Source of the DNA: Ophioderma brevispina | Lineage: Eukaryota > Echinodermata > Ophiuroidea > Amphilepidida > Ophiodermatidae | Direction of reading: 5' to 3' | Assembly: GCA_023653785.1 (NCBI GenBank) | Contig: JAMKCH010041237.1 | Location: forward strand, 17,639-81,638 | DNA length: 64,000 nucleotides | In this document: in pieces, positions 10,891-22,935 of the stretch | How positions within the stretch are numbered: position 1 is the first letter of the stretch | How the letters are laid out: each line of letters opens with the position of its first letter | Position numbers and translations under genes: made by a program | Notes under the pieces: generated by a model | What the model saw: only the letters and a program-made list of their open reading frames with translations | The model's database searches: none | Told to the model about the DNA's origin: nothing

Positions 10891-11330
10891 AGATGATTGT
10901 GACCTATGACGTCACTTGTTGAGTCATTAGGAACGCCTCTGTTGTTTTCTGGCAGGCAAAATATTACAGTAGTTTCTGGGACAGACCACATAAAATCTGG
11001 TTATAAATTACTTGCAGAATCTTTCCTGATCTAAATTGGTCACAAAATGCAGCTGGTAGCATTAGCTTATTATGCTTGATAAGAAAGTTAGTATTATTTA
11101 ATTCGAAACAAAAGTTACAGCAAAAACACAGAATTTCCCCATGCAAAGTATAGGTGCTTTTGCCTGCCAGTTTCTCTCTTACACCAACAGGGGGCACCAT
11201 AAACAAATGTCACATCATCTACATGCACGTAGACTGTGGTAAATCACCTCTAATCGCCTTGTCTTCACAGACTTCGGCTTGGCGTTTGCTTTCGGCGTAA
11301 AGGAGTATACGCAAGAAATATGTTTAACCA
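10891..11330. other. Unassigned stretch
   Basis: No recognised feature; AT-rich. Confidence 0.5.
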
Positions 11331-11485
11331 CTACATCACTGCAAAAAATAACAATTTTGCATCACTGTGATAAAATAATATTCCATCACTGTGGTAAAAC
11401 ACCTATTTTTAGCTAGACTATTCCAACACTGCAGTAAAATAACAATTTCAGACTATTCCATAACTGTGACATAACAACTGCTGAA
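11331..11485. repeat. Degenerate CAYCACTG tandem repeat
   Basis: Five irregular units of 24-40 bases each begin with C-A-(T/A)-(C/A)-A-C-T-G. They continue with a 'taaaa(c/t)aa' stretch, and the later ones end 'agactattc'. Confidence 0.7.
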
Positions 11486-12259
11486 GTGTAAACCGAACAC
11501 CCCTCGTCAAGCAATAGAATTGCATGTTCACTGGGTTTATTTTTAACAGGTTTAACTCGTCGACAGTTTAATAAAATATTGTCATGTATTCAGATTATAT
11601 AATTCTATTCAGTTGACAGCAATAGAGATCTAAAAAAATTGTCTATAGAGCTGTTTGATGCAGTCAAAACCGGCTCAGGAATTGTTGTCAAGAGCTAATA
11701 ATTAAGGTCCACGATATAGCGCTATATCGAGTCGACAACCCACGCAAGATGATTGCTATCAACTGCAATTTGTACTGATGGCAATTAAAGGCTTCAAGCC
11801 ACTTTAGAATTAACAATTTCAGTGAAAAATCACACCAAACAAGCAACAAGTTTAGTAGGTTATTTCTGGGGGGGTCCCCAGGGGGCAGATCACGATTGTT
11901 TTATCATTCTCTACATCATTTGAATAGTCAGAAAGATACAACTCGTTAGAGAATAATTTGAAAGGTTTTGCTGCATACATCATGGATCAACACTGTACCG
12001 TGTAGGGCAGGCTTACTCAATGGGAGTTCATTGTTAAATCAGGCTTGTTACAATTTACTTCACTGCTGCCACGGAAAGGTCAGTCAGTAACTATGTGAAA
12101 AGCAATGAATTGTTTAGGGTCTTTGGGTTTTCTGTGTGCATTGAACTTTTCAGTGGGTATGGGACACCCTTTGTAAGGGTGTCTTTTTTACATGCAATTG
12201 ATATAAGTGCAATCTTTCTGTTTGTTCTTTATGCAAACTGGGGGTCTTGGAAGGAGGAT
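11486..12259. other. Unassigned stretch with perfect 18 bp palindrome
   Basis: No repeat partner or gene recognised. CGATATAGCGCTATATCG (11712-11729) is a perfect palindrome. A 91-codon frame at 12095-12370 overlaps the inverted-repeat element that follows and is not credible. Confidence 0.5.
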
Positions 12260-12551
12260 TATCAGGAAGATTGGAATTCCCAGGTCAAATTCCAGCTGAT
12301 CCCAGTTGAAAGTTGTTCCATTTTCAGTGACAGAACTAACTGGTTTGAACTGTTTAATAGCTGTTTGTAACTGTCTTAACTGAGTTCAATTCAACTGGTC
12401 AGAGTAAAAACCCTGGTTGAGAATTGTTTCCATTTTCCGTCAGCAGAATCAACTGATTCAACTGGATATTCAACTGGATCAACTGGATTTCAACTGGTTC
12501 CAGTTGAAAACAGTTCACCTGGGATCAACTGGAATTTTGACCTTGGTTGGG
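12260..12551. mobile_element. Inverted-repeat element with CAACTGGAT internal repeats
   Basis: The left arm has 'ccaggtcaaattccag' followed by 'ctgatcccagttgaaa'. The right arm, read on the minus strand, has 'ccaaggtcaaaattccag' followed by 'ttgatcccaggtgaac'. Arms are about 50 bp. The middle holds several copies of 'caactggat(t/a)'. Ends are approximate. A SINE abuts the right end. Confidence 0.65.
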
Positions 12552-12554
12552 CTG

Positions 12555-12845
12555 ACGGAGAAGAGGAGGCATTATATTTAACGACACATCAACACTATCA
12601 TGTCATTTTTTAGTGTCACAAATATACTTATTTCCATTCACTTTATTATCATATACACGTTAGGGAAGAAGCCCATTTTTTAGAAGGTTCAGGAGGAAAC
12701 CTGAGTACGCAGAGAAAACCTGCGAGCCGAGTATGGACTGGAAACCAAACGCACATGAATCGCAGGCCCGATCGAGGGTCGAACCTGGGACCACAGTGGT
12801 GCAAAGCGAGAGAAGACCCACTGCGGTAACCCGACCCTCCAGTAG
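12555..12845 (-). mobile_element. tRNA-derived SINE, copy 1
   Basis: On the minus strand the B box GGTTCGACCC (12776-12785) and an A-box-like TACCGCAGTGG (12818-12828) stand at tRNA spacing. The body (for example 'cgcatggactggaaacc'-like and 'ggaggaaacc' on the plus strand) and the far end (atgtcatttt..agtg..caaa) match 29380-29690. The 3' end is at the low-coordinate side. Confidence 0.75.
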
Positions 12846-13797
12846 GACGAGGAGGATGGGTAGAATAACAACGACGACAATAACAACATCATCATCTAAT
12901 TATTCTACTATCCAAACAAGAGGACAATTTAACTCAAAATTTGCAATTGGTTTTTTGGTTGATATGCTTCAATGAAGAGAAACGTTATTTGAATAATCAC
13001 TCCGTGATCAGGTCACCCACATTCAAGATAGAATGTGCAATCTCTGGAGAAAGTGTTTTCTCCAGCAAACAAATGTTTTTCCATTCTTTTTACATTGAAA
13101 AACGGTTCTCTTGTAAATCATTGCTAAACAGTCTGGCAGCCTTTACCGGGTGGTCCTGCGTCTGTTGGGGGAAGACAAACCACAATCTTTACTAACAAAT
13201 AAAGAATTCAACAGATGCTTCCATTTTTAGCCAGCATACCAGTGTTGCACATGTTCACGGATGAGTACATGAAAGGCTTCAGGCCCTGGGAATGCGGCAT
13301 GATAACTGAACATTTAAGCCTCATGTGAGACCTGTACATTGGATGGACTGCATTTTATGTATATCTGAGTTGCCATTGGTAAGCAACTGCAGACTGTTTT
13401 GTTTGCCACTAAGGGTTTTGGATTAATTCAATCTTTGGTACCCAGTGTTAAACGGTAAAGTAGCAAGCTAATCTTTATCATGATCATTTGCTCTCAAGTT
13501 GTATTATTCAAGCAGCATGAGGCAAATTTTCTGAAATTTAAACTTCCCAAATATCAACTGTGGCAGGGATCAAATACGACTGAAGGGATAGATATAAGAC
13601 AATGTGTGTGAGCTAGTGTTTTTGACCACATTTGTGGTATTTTTGTTTATAACATTAAAAAGAAACATTTCTTGGCCCTTAAACTCTACTGGGTACTGAA
13701 AAAAAATATGATCTTCTGTCCAAACAATTCATGATCAAACCATAGAAGATATCAGTTGTGCAAATTAAATAACAGGCAATATCCTATCCACTACAAC
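12846..13797. other. Unassigned stretch with short AAC/GAC/ATC triplet run
   Basis: A triplet-rich tract (12866-12898) abuts the SINE; otherwise nothing recognised. Confidence 0.5.
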
Positions 13798-13801
13798 TTA
13801 A

Positions 13802-14333
13802 AGCAATAATGGCACATTTTTTAAGAGTTTTCAAAATTTGATATTTTGGCCCAGTTGCGTTGGTAATTGTCTGGGGAGCTGTACCTGCGAACGGATGCTT
13901 AAAAAATGCGTATTTATATAAATAAGCGATTTTGTAATTAGAATTGGGATCCCAGATTGACTTAAACGGCAGAGCTGGAAATGCTACGTCTATGTCCGTC
14001 CATGATGAATAAGTGCCACCTCGAGAAAATAACCTCTAACCTGACTGCCCGAACTAAACAACTAATGGATGAGCGAAGACACATACATGGCTCTATTTCC
14101 TTCCCCGGCTATATCATATTGGAAGCCGTTTCTAGGAGCCGTTGAATTATTTCGGGGATCCCGATAATAATTAATTCTATACAAATTCCTTCGTTTGTGA
14201 CACATAGGATTTTCGAGCTAACCATTCCACAAGAGGTGGTAGTTTACTAGCCAGTTGCCAATGCAACTGTGTAAAAATCTCCAAATTTTTGAAAAATTGG
14301 GGGCGCTCTTCAAAAGAATGTGCTAAGATTGCT
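13802..14333. mobile_element. TTAA-flanked MITE, family D copy 2
   Basis: A 532 bp element flanked by TTAA at 13798-13801 and 14334-14337. The left end is AGCAATAATGGCACATT. The right end, read on the minus strand, is AGCAATCTTAGCACATT. It shares interior sequence with 2242-2543 ('ttttgtaattag', 'ggatcccagatt', 'tttcgagctaaccattc', 'gccagttgc') but carries about 230 extra bases in the middle. Confidence 0.85.
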
Positions 14334-14337
14334 TTAA

Positions 14338-14657
14338 TTGTCACAAAAGATTAATTTTGAAACCAAAGTTTATTTCACCTAACTCATTATAGCTTTGGCT
14401 ATCTCCAAGATAACCAAGGTATTGGATTTTTAGCATACCTAATTCCAGGACTTAATTACCCTTCTACACATATCGCACATGGTAATCCGTAACACTAAGC
14501 ATAACTATTGTTCCAAACAGACAGTAATGTAATGAATTATACACAACGATTTTGTACAGCCATTTTCTCACTGGAGCATGGTGTTCTTGAAGCAAAAACC
14601 CTCATGAATATCTTCCACAGTACATTGAGGAATGTATTGGCACAAATCTATAGGCAC
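14338..14657. other. Unassigned stretch
   Basis: No recognised feature. Confidence 0.5.
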
Positions 14658-14659
14658 TA

Positions 14660-15799
14660 TACCGTGTGCCACAAAAAAAAAAAAACGCAACACTTGGTGC
14701 AGGGGCGCCATAATTTTTGAAACAAAAGCATGTGACTAATTATCATTGTTGTAAGGTAAGAAGGTACTGTTAGCTAATATCCCTGCAAGGTTCATAAAGG
14801 TAGATCAAATATTTTTTAAGATTGACCCAGAAATCAAGTAACCTGCAGCACCATTTCCCAAATGGAGGCGCTATTAACTACAAACTACGGCACTGTACGT
14901 TTTGCGTCCACGGAAGCAAACCAATATGAATCTATCTTTCCCAAACACCCGTCCACCATTTCCCTCCCCCATTTGTTAAAAAGTCGGTGCTGCATAAAGA
15001 TAACATATGAATGTTTCCCATTGGTAATAACAGCTACAAACCTGCATTTTTAAAAACCACACTTAAAACATCGAATTAGGAATGTATGATCAACAACTCT
15101 TTCGTATTGTACAAATAATGACTTCAAGACTGCCTTGGCTTAAGAGTCTTAATCATTCATCACATTTTGTGAGGCACACAAAGAGTTATCCTTAACTTAA
15201 ACCCAAAATTTTCATGACATACTGAATACTGATATTGTTATGAGTTTTGTGTTGAAATCATAGGTTTTACCTTCATTATTAACCTCTAAGATGAGAAGTA
15301 TATTTTTTTCAGTAACAGGACTTTGTCAGCCCACGCAATTATATTTAGTAATGTTGGAGTTTGGCTATGATGATAGTTTTATATCTTCTTTAAAAACTTA
15401 TTTTAATCATCATAAATTAATGTTTTTTATTTTGGGGGGGATTTTTAAATTATTATGTAAATGCACATTTGAGACCCATAGAAGAGTCGTTGTGCAAGAA
15501 ATTTGGGCAAGTAATGTTGATTGCAATCAATATTGTATTTGCCATTCTGCTCTTCATTGGCCAGTCTTGTGGTTAAGCCCTCTCGCTCATTTTGTAAATG
15601 GGTTCTTCCTCTGGCGAGTTACTTGATTGTAGGGGTCATATCTTAAAACTTTTGACTCTACCTTTATGAACTTGTTCGGGAATATTAGCTACCAATCCGC
15701 ATCCTTACATTACTACAAAGAATAAGTAGTCACATGCTTTTTGTTCAAAACTTATGGCGCCGGCCACCAATTGTTGCGTTTTTTTGGGGACACACGGTA
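14660..15799. mobile_element. 1.14 kb non-autonomous TA-flanked element with ~190 bp terminal repeats
   Basis: The ends are TACCGTGTG at 14660 and the complement ending at 15799, flanked by TA (14658-14659, 15800-15801). The two ends align for about 190 bp through 'aaacgcaaca', 'ggcgccataa', 'aagcatgtgact', 'agctaatat', 'gttcataaaggtag' and 'caagtaac'. TA duplication is characteristic of Tc1/mariner elements. The middle (about 14850-15610) has only short frames, the longest 111 codons at 15291-15626, without a DDE/D signature, so it is not autonomous. Confidence 0.85.
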
Positions 15800-15801
15800 T
15801 A

Positions 15802-17349
15802 AGGGAATATCACTAAATATTACCAAATAATATTACAGGTCATTGGAGTTTCCTTCAAAGCAAAACACAAGTTTCATGCTTCATTTTTGTAGCACAGGCA
15901 TTTAATGAAGCCGCCGTTTATTATTTCCCTATAATTTTGCCACAAGCCGTGAATTTCACTCATACCCTTTGTGTGCTCACTGAAGTTTGCAAGGGGGGGG
16001 GGGGGGGGGGGGATGAGGCTTGTGGTGGCACACACTGGCTGAAGTCATGTGATTATATTTCTGTTGGCTTCTTCTTTATTGGTATTTGGCGTGCGCATTG
16101 CAAATATAGCACAGGGAATAACGGTTGGCATCTTCCATGATTGTTGTACATCTTGTAAAATTGTCAAAACACCTGGTTTCTTTTACAAGGAATACTCCAT
16201 AGACCATGAAACCATTTGGTACATCCTTAGTTATGGATATTTCAATTAAATAATGTGCTTACAGGTTCATGCCAATGAATTCCTTTTAACTCACTGAGGA
16301 TTATTATTTTTCTATAGTATCCCTGAATCACTCATTACTGATATAACATGACATACCCCTCTTATTAACAATTAATATATACCTTATATACATCTGTATG
16401 AACACTAAAAGCTTTTATAACCGTGTCTCTTTACACTGGGCAAAATTTGTCAACTAATTCAGTTTTTCTATGAATGACTAAGGATTAGCATATTTTTAAT
16501 TTTGTTGTAGCTGTTCACACTTACCCAACACCGATTTTGAATTCTCATTTAGAAAACTGAATTCGTGAAGATAAAAACTGAATTCTGACCCCTTTGCATC
16601 ACAAATGCTCATTTTGTGCGGTATACATGGTGGATGTTCACTGTATGAACGACTTATTCTCTTATATGCGAATGAGAATAGCATTGTCGCCGTTATTTGT
16701 AATTATTAAATACACCAGAATTTTGTTATTAAAACTCTATGAAAAGCGAGTCTTGTGCCACATTCGTCAACATATTAGTTTTGAGATCATCTCATCATCT
16801 GCCTTTTACGACTGTATTATGAATATCAAATATTTTCTTACCTGAAGTGTAGGAAATTATTCCCATTATCAGCAAGATTGGTATTATGAAAAGAAAAGAG
16901 AGAGACAAAAATTAAGTAAGAGATAACAAGATTGTCTGTACATACATCCTAGGCATTTCAAAGTACATTTTAAGAAATTGAGTAGTAAGGATATTTTCAT
17001 GGCATTTCTATCTTCGTGCTTTTCGCAAGCCAAAACTAAACCTGCGAATTTAAAAGCAGAAAATTTTTTTCCTATAGGGTTGAATTGGACAGGTGTCAAA
17101 ATTTGAATAAAAACAAATGTCAAAATACTCTAACCTTTAAAAAATGCTTTTAAAACTTCATGGCCACCGGAAATATTCTGATATACGATATTATAAACCT
17201 GTCATGTTTGAGTAGTGTTGACAAAAAGCTGATTGTTATCTATTTTAATGAAATTGTTAAAACACCAAAAACTAATGACTGTGGTTATTGTAAGTCAATT
17301 AACCAATAGTCATAATTTGTGGTGAATATAGGAGTGAAATTCTAATCCA
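15802..17349. other. Unassigned AT-rich stretch with poly(G)
   Basis: Twenty G at 15993-16012. Several frames of 60-83 codons, none with a recognisable family signature. Confidence 0.45.
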
Positions 17350-17900
17350 ACCCCCTTTACAACATGTTAACCACAACCTACCACCCTGACGTCCCACCGG
17401 CAAAAACCAGCAATCGGAGTTACTTCAGTTGCCCGGCATTTCTGCTGGTTCCACCAAGGACGTGGGAGAGATTTCACTTTTTAGCATGTTGTGAGTTGCT
17501 GGTAGGACGTTTTTCCCCTCAGGACACCCATTGCTGTGGCATTGCCACGGAGCTGTTTTCCCATCAGAAGATCACCGAAAGGGACTGCTGCAGATTGCCG
17601 ATGAGAAGTCCCCGTAGCTTTTCAGGTAGTTTCGTGACACCATCTTTGTATCCCCCATGCACTATTTTCACAATTACTTCTGCGGTGTCTTCTCAAAATG
17701 TTATGTTGGACATTCAGAATTTGGCAGATGTGTCAAGGTCAATTTTGGCAAACCCTGAAGGCAAAAAAAAAAAGACATTGCTTTGCAGGCCATCAGGAGA
17801 TGGACAGAAAACCAAACTGCTGCGAGTGTTGGGTGACGTTTTCCCCTCAGGAGAGCCATTGCTGCCTATTGATAGGTTAAAACCAGAGATTTGTTTGAGG
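17350..17900. repeat. Degenerate repeat related to 19130-19460, copy 1
   Basis: Shared stretches with 19130-19460 include 'gatgtgtcaaggtcaa' (17727 and 19131), 'ttttcccctcaggaga' (17839, weaker at 19234) and 'ccattgctgcctattg' (17855 and 19258). 'cccattgctg' also recurs near 17527. A 179-codon frame (17364-17903) spans it. Its residues show no domain and it is not preserved in the second copy, so I do not call a gene. Confidence 0.55.
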
Positions 17901-17903
17901 TAA

Positions 17904-18804
17904 CAGTTGGGGGGTGGGGGGGTGAGGGCTGTTGATCCAGGATTAAACTTGCACTCCCTTTCCAGAATATTAACCTTACATTTTGTATTATGCCCCAACT
18001 TTTCTTTGACTTGACAACAATACCAAACGTATATTTTTTTACTTTCCCTTTCATAATTTTGCGCAACAATCCAAGCAAAAAACATGGCAACATTTTACCA
18101 TGTTGCAAAAACTGCAACTCTGAAAGTAGATGCTAAAGAGGGTATTATACACAGGTTAAAAAGTTAAATCAGGGCGATTCACTTCTTCGGGCCCTTTCGG
18201 AGAGCTGAAACAGTACAAATCATTACATAGACAATCCATATCATCCCATGGACCACTTAATCCATAGTCATGGACATCTAAATTGCATGGGACTCATAAA
18301 TTAGTCCTTGCTTGGAGAAGGAACAGAAAAGCAATGCATCATCACCACGGTCAATGTACTTTCGTGTATAAATATTTCAAACCCAGGGAAGGTTTTACAA
18401 CTGAACCCCCGCACTTTGTACTCAAAAGCAGATGAGTTGTGCTCCGACTGAGGCCACACATTGTTACTCAGAAGGAATTAAGTATACTCTGAATCAAGCA
18501 GTTAAACTACCTAGCATGTCTAGGACTAGGCTAAAAGAAGACAAATTTTGCTCTGCCTCAAAACAGGGAAAGTTGTGGTCACAAAGCACGTAAACAGGCA
18601 AGTTGTGTTCAGAATGAACACCATTGTGCTCAGAAGCCATTGTGTTCTTAACCCCTCCCCCTGCCCCCAGGTGACTAAATAAGCCACTCAGAGACAAGGT
18701 AGGAAAAGCACAAAGCTTGTTTATATAGATATACCCAAGGTCTATTTTGATGGTTACTCAAGAGGTTTTATTATGTTACATCATGTAACTAAATAAAGCA
18801 GGTT
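17904..18804. other. Unassigned stretch
   Basis: No feature recognised. Confidence 0.45.
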
Positions 18805-19100
18805 TTGGACAGCCCATCTAGCAAAGCCCCAAGGGCTGGGACCTTGATGGGAAAGCATGGGTCAACATCAAAGACCAGAACTGGCGTTGGGTCGTGCGGG
18901 GAACTTTCTTCGCGGGATCGGAGTGGAACCTTCGCGGACTGCGGTTGTGGAGGGCCAAGGGCAGTTAGCCACATCATGGATGACTGTGAGGTCTACAAGT
19001 CCCCAGGGGGAATTCCAGCCTGATCAGCCTGGATGATGGAACTGTCAGCTGGTTAAAGGTTCGGATCTTCCACTGTGATTTTGGACTGCACGAACACAGA
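18805..19100 (+). pseudogene. 3' coding fragment of a LINE (reverse-transcriptase element C-terminus)
   Basis: The frame starting at 18805 (72 codons) contains KTRTGVGSCGELSS, then FADCGCGGPRAVSHIMDDC and YKSPGGIPA. A frame change just after 19022 gives SLDDGTVSWLK. The C-x-C-G...H-I-x-x-x-C arrangement, followed by P-G-G and a Trp-Leu end, is the usual C-terminal Cys/His block of several non-LTR retrotransposon polymerases. No reverse-transcriptase core is seen upstream, so this is a 5'-truncated remnant. The clade is not assigned. Confidence 0.6.
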
Positions 19101-19129
19101 CACGAACGATGCTTCATAACCAATCATGA

Positions 19130-19460
19130 TAGATGTGTCAAGGTCAAATTTGCAAACCTGGAAGTAAAGTGTACTTTACGGCCATTGGCTTCGCATTGCC
19201 ACTGCATGAAAACCAATTGCTGGGAGTTGCCACTGAGTTCTTTCCCCTAAGGAGAACCCATTGCTGCCTATTGCTAGTGAGACTACAATGCTATTTCCGA
19301 TATTTTGTTTCCGCTGAAGGGAAAATGGCTCATCGGCAATGCAAAGCAATGCAGAGCTCAATTGCGCCCTATTGCCGGTGGACTTCAGGAGATATTTTTG
19401 TAGTGCCTTCATTGCCGTTTGGACGTGGTGTCTGGGGCGACCCCCTGACGTGTTAGGGCT
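19130..19460. repeat. Degenerate repeat related to 17350-17900, copy 2
   Basis: See the partner for shared stretches. Frames on both strands (107 and 96 codons) lack any family signature. Confidence 0.5.
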
Positions 19461-20839
19461 AACCAATGGATGAACATTTTACGAAGTCACTCCAAATTTT
19501 GCCATCATAAATTGAGACAAATGAAGCAGACATATTCTGTCACAATTATGATTTCAAATAAATAGTAATTGATCACGCCAGCAACTTCACTCTCTTGGTA
19601 TTTTGCACCTAGGTCACTGACTGTGTATTGTTGTATGCACATTACAATAATCTGTCCCTGACACAAATTAAGTTGATCACATAAAAAAAAACAATGGTAC
19701 AGTGTTGTTCCCTGAACCATTCACAAGGGGAAAAAAGAAAATGCTAATTTTAAAATCATACCGCCGGCTGAAATATGTATCTAGAAGACGAATGAGGTTT
19801 ACTTCTGGACAGGGGCTGTTGACTTCAGCTTGAATAATGTATGTGAGCACTTACAGGCTGCAGGGGAGGATGTGAACCTTCTGCACATCGAAGATAGCCC
19901 GCCTTACCACCTCTAGGGTAGGATGTTAGCCTTTTGCACACTGAAGTTATTTCATTGCTTTTAAAGTCCAGCATTTTCTGAAATAAGGCGAGATTGGACT
20001 CCCATCTTTCCTAATTACACAGCATTATTAACACACCAAATACTGAAAAGGGAATATTTCTAAACAAGAACCAACATGCCCATTCTTGTGTAAAATCTCT
20101 GCAGAGGATAATCCTGATTAATGGAACAGCATAGTTTTTCACAGCTCCCATCAATGTCTCAGGCAGGTTAATGTTCTTTAGTAAGTGTGTGTGTGTCTGT
20201 GTACAGAATAAAGGCATCATAGTATTGGGGCGCACACCACTAAATAAATGCTCCACTGAAATACCATTACCAACACATCGTGCCCTCTGATTTGCACCCT
20301 GCATGACATTATTTTGAATATTTTGAATCAATTTCCCTATAGCTCACAACTGAAACGTCAAAGAAGTGCAATGTTGATATAATATAGTATAAATTTTAAG
20401 AAAAGGGGCATTGTTAGAACAGCGAATCACTATGAGCAAAACATGTACACCTCATAGCCAGCCACTTTCGACCAGGGCACAGGATCAATTTCAAAAATTT
20501 GTGCTAATCTAAGCCATGGTCTAGCTATACTTTTCTCTTTTATTATAATCTACCACCCTCACTGGAAACCGGCCCACAAAGGACTGCAAAATATTTCCCA
20601 CTAATCTTTTTTATATTGACCCGAACTACCTACCATTCACAATAAAAAACGTGGAGTGATTTAGTGTTGTATGCACTTTATTCCACTAGAGGACAGCTTG
20701 TCATCCATTAATATTGACAAATAAAGTGCATCATAGTGGACCAATTTAACACTATGATTCAAAAGATATATTTTTACAATGACAAATAGCGAATTTCGCG
20801 GTTCTCGGCTTTCGCGGCTCGCTATATCAAAGAATATAA
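19461..20839. other. Unassigned stretch
   Basis: No repeat partner or coding signature recognised. A short TG run lies near 20185. Confidence 0.45.
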
Positions 20840-22003
20840 GCTGTGGGCCCGCCCCATGAACCTTTGACCTGGCACACGTGACCTTTGATCTCATAAGACA
20901 TATGAGGGATTACATGGTGCACCTATGACAAAAGTTTGGTTCAATTGAAATTAAGTTCAATTTAGATCAATTTACATTTTTGCCCATTTTTCAACTTGAC
21001 CTCACATGACCTTGACCTTTAACAACCTTTGATCCTCGTCACATATGGAGGGACCCATTGTGCGACCTATGACCCAGTCTCTTTCGGCACTCGCACTAGT
21101 AAAACATTTCCGTTACTGGTCACCGTAAAACATCGGTACATAAAACCGTCGTTGTGGCGCTTCGCTTTGGCTTTCACGCATTGCAGCACTCAGGTCACAA
21201 TTCCTGTTTTTCGTATCGGGGGTCCAGTTAATGTCACTCGGACAAGTAACAAACAAAGTTTCGTTACCAACCCCAAGTGAATATACAGCGTTACCAGCCC
21301 AGGTAACCCATTTTTGTGTTACTACGTATAAGTGACAGTCATATTTGTCAGTCCAGAGCCCCTCGCTTAACCCCGGCGTCGTGGCTACACATGGTCCATC
21401 GGGAAGAAAGAAAGACGTTCACAGTGTAGTTTAGACATTATTTTACACTAAAAAATTGTCAATATCATGCGATTGAAGCAAACGGGGATCGTAAGCCTTT
21501 AAAGTTGGCCTCAAACTTTCCACAAAAAAGTTCCGATATTTTGCAGAGTCGCAACAGCTGATTCCGATTGTATTCGGCCATCTTTGATTTCTCTTGCTTA
21601 TAAAGCATGCGGGGGACGGGAAGGGCGAGTAAGTAAGAGAGCGTAAGATTACTAGTCTCTTACACATAAATAAACTGCGACAAACGGTTATTATTTCCGG
21701 TATAATGCGATATCGTAGAATATTGCAGCGGTTAGTGATGACGTCATATTTTTACCGATGTGTTACGGCGACAAGTAACGGACATGTGTTATTAGTGCGA
21801 GTCGAGTGCATGAGAGAGGAGACTGATGACAGAAGTTTGGTTCAATGAAGTGAAAACTTTTCAATCGTTGAGGTCAAATGTTTTAAAAAAAACTTAACAA
21901 TTTTGACACCCACAACATCATACAAACAACAAACACCACACACACACATACATACACACGCACAAGGCTGTGCTAAGTGGTCCGCAGCTATCAGCTGGCG
22001 GCC
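20840..22003 (+). mobile_element. DR1-motif dispersed repeat, copy 2, split by a transposon
   Basis: The left part (20840-21073) carries 'acctttgacctggca', 'gtgacctttgatctc', 'agacatatgaggga', 'gcacctatgac' and 'tttggttcaattgaa'. The right part (21831-22003) resumes with 'agaagtttggttcaat', then a CA-rich tract and an end 'gctaagtggtccgcagct..cagctggcggcc'. That end matches the opposite strand of 4209-4242. The interruption is the 752 bp element at 21074-21825. Confidence 0.75.
21074..21825. mobile_element. 752 bp DNA-transposon-like insertion with 5 bp duplication
   Basis: The left end is CAGTCTC (21075) and the right end, read on the minus strand, is also CAGTCTC. After a spacer both arms share 'cactcgcacta(a/g)ta', 'acat(t/g)tccgttact(g/t)gtc(a/g)ccgtaa' and 'acatcggta', giving imperfect terminal repeats of about 75 bp. 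ATGAC flanks it at 21069-21073 and 21826-21830. The uninterrupted repeat reads 'cctatgacaaaagtttgg' at 20923, confirming the insertion. No transposase frame is present. Confidence 0.85.
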
Positions 22004-22197
22004 CCAAAAAAAATCATTTAACAAAATTTTCCCCTTATTACAAATCGCATGTACAAACGTGCCTGTTCCCAAATGAACCACCTAATTGTAGTTGCAACTA
22101 GGCCATATCGCAAACCTGTTACCATGTGGTCATGAAAGCAATATTTTGGCAGGTAGTAGAAACCTGTTTTTAATAAAATGGTGTTTGCTATTCATTA

Positions 22198-22411
22198 CCG
22201 TGGCGGATTTTAAGATTCAGGCAGTGTCGACAGCTGCTGACAGGGCCCCTAAATATTGCTCTCAGGGCCCTCAGACACCTCTAAAATAGTGCTCTCAGGG
22301 CCCTCAGACACCTCCCTAGTCACACTAAAGTGCGACATTGCGTCGCTTCGCGGCACAAGAGGGCCCCACCTTAAGCTGCTGACAGGGCCCTTTTCCTTAA
22401 ATCCGCCGCTG
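22198..22411. mobile_element. 214 bp MITE with GTGGCGGATTT ends
   Basis: The left end is CCGTGGCGGATTTTAAG. The right end, read on the minus strand, is CAGCGGCGGATTTAAGG. The interior has 'gctctcagggccctcagacacct' twice, 37 bp apart (from 22258 and 22295). Ends of the CAGTGGCGG type also occur at 33882-34169. The target duplication is not clear. Confidence 0.7.
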
Positions 22412-22583
22412 TATCATACCAGTGGCTGAACTATGTCATTTGAAGTCATATGAATTTTAGAACATGTTTGATCTTTCAACCTGTGTTGTGGAAGTCTTTA
22501 TCATAAACTGATAGCTTGCTATCTACTGATGACAGAAAGTTGAAATTTACCATTTTTTTTTATTATTTTTATCTTAACCGTAA

Positions 22584-22931
22584 AGGCTGACTCAGATTTC
22601 CCGATGAGGGCGCACTCAAACAAATTGTGTTTTTTGTATGTACATAATTGCTTATCCATATACTAATCATTGTGTGAAATAACTAATCTCAAATCGAAGT
22701 CCTTCATATAGAAAATCAAACTTTGTTATAAAATTCCAGATCCAGAATTTTTGTTATACATGGTACCCTATGGCACTGTTATACTGAGCATAAATGCTTA
22801 CTGCATGAAAACGGAAAGTCCGATTCATCTCTAACTTTGGAATTAAGCATTTTAGGTGACTATCTTTAGTTCTAGATGACTATTTTTAATTACTACACAA
22901 AAAACATATTTCAAAATCTCTGAGTCAGCCT
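22584..22931. mobile_element. TTAA-type MITE, family E
   Basis: The ends are AGGCTGACTCAGATTT at 22584 and, on the minus strand from 22931, AGGCTGACTCAGAGATTT. TTAA is intact on the right (22932-22935) and reads GTAA on the left. It is 348 bp and non-coding. Confidence 0.8.
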
Positions 22932-22935
22932 TTAA

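Noticed and set aside
17364..17903. 179-codon plus frame
   Set aside because: It lies in a degenerate repeat whose second copy (19130-19460) does not keep the frame; no domain, and overlapping frames exist on both strands.
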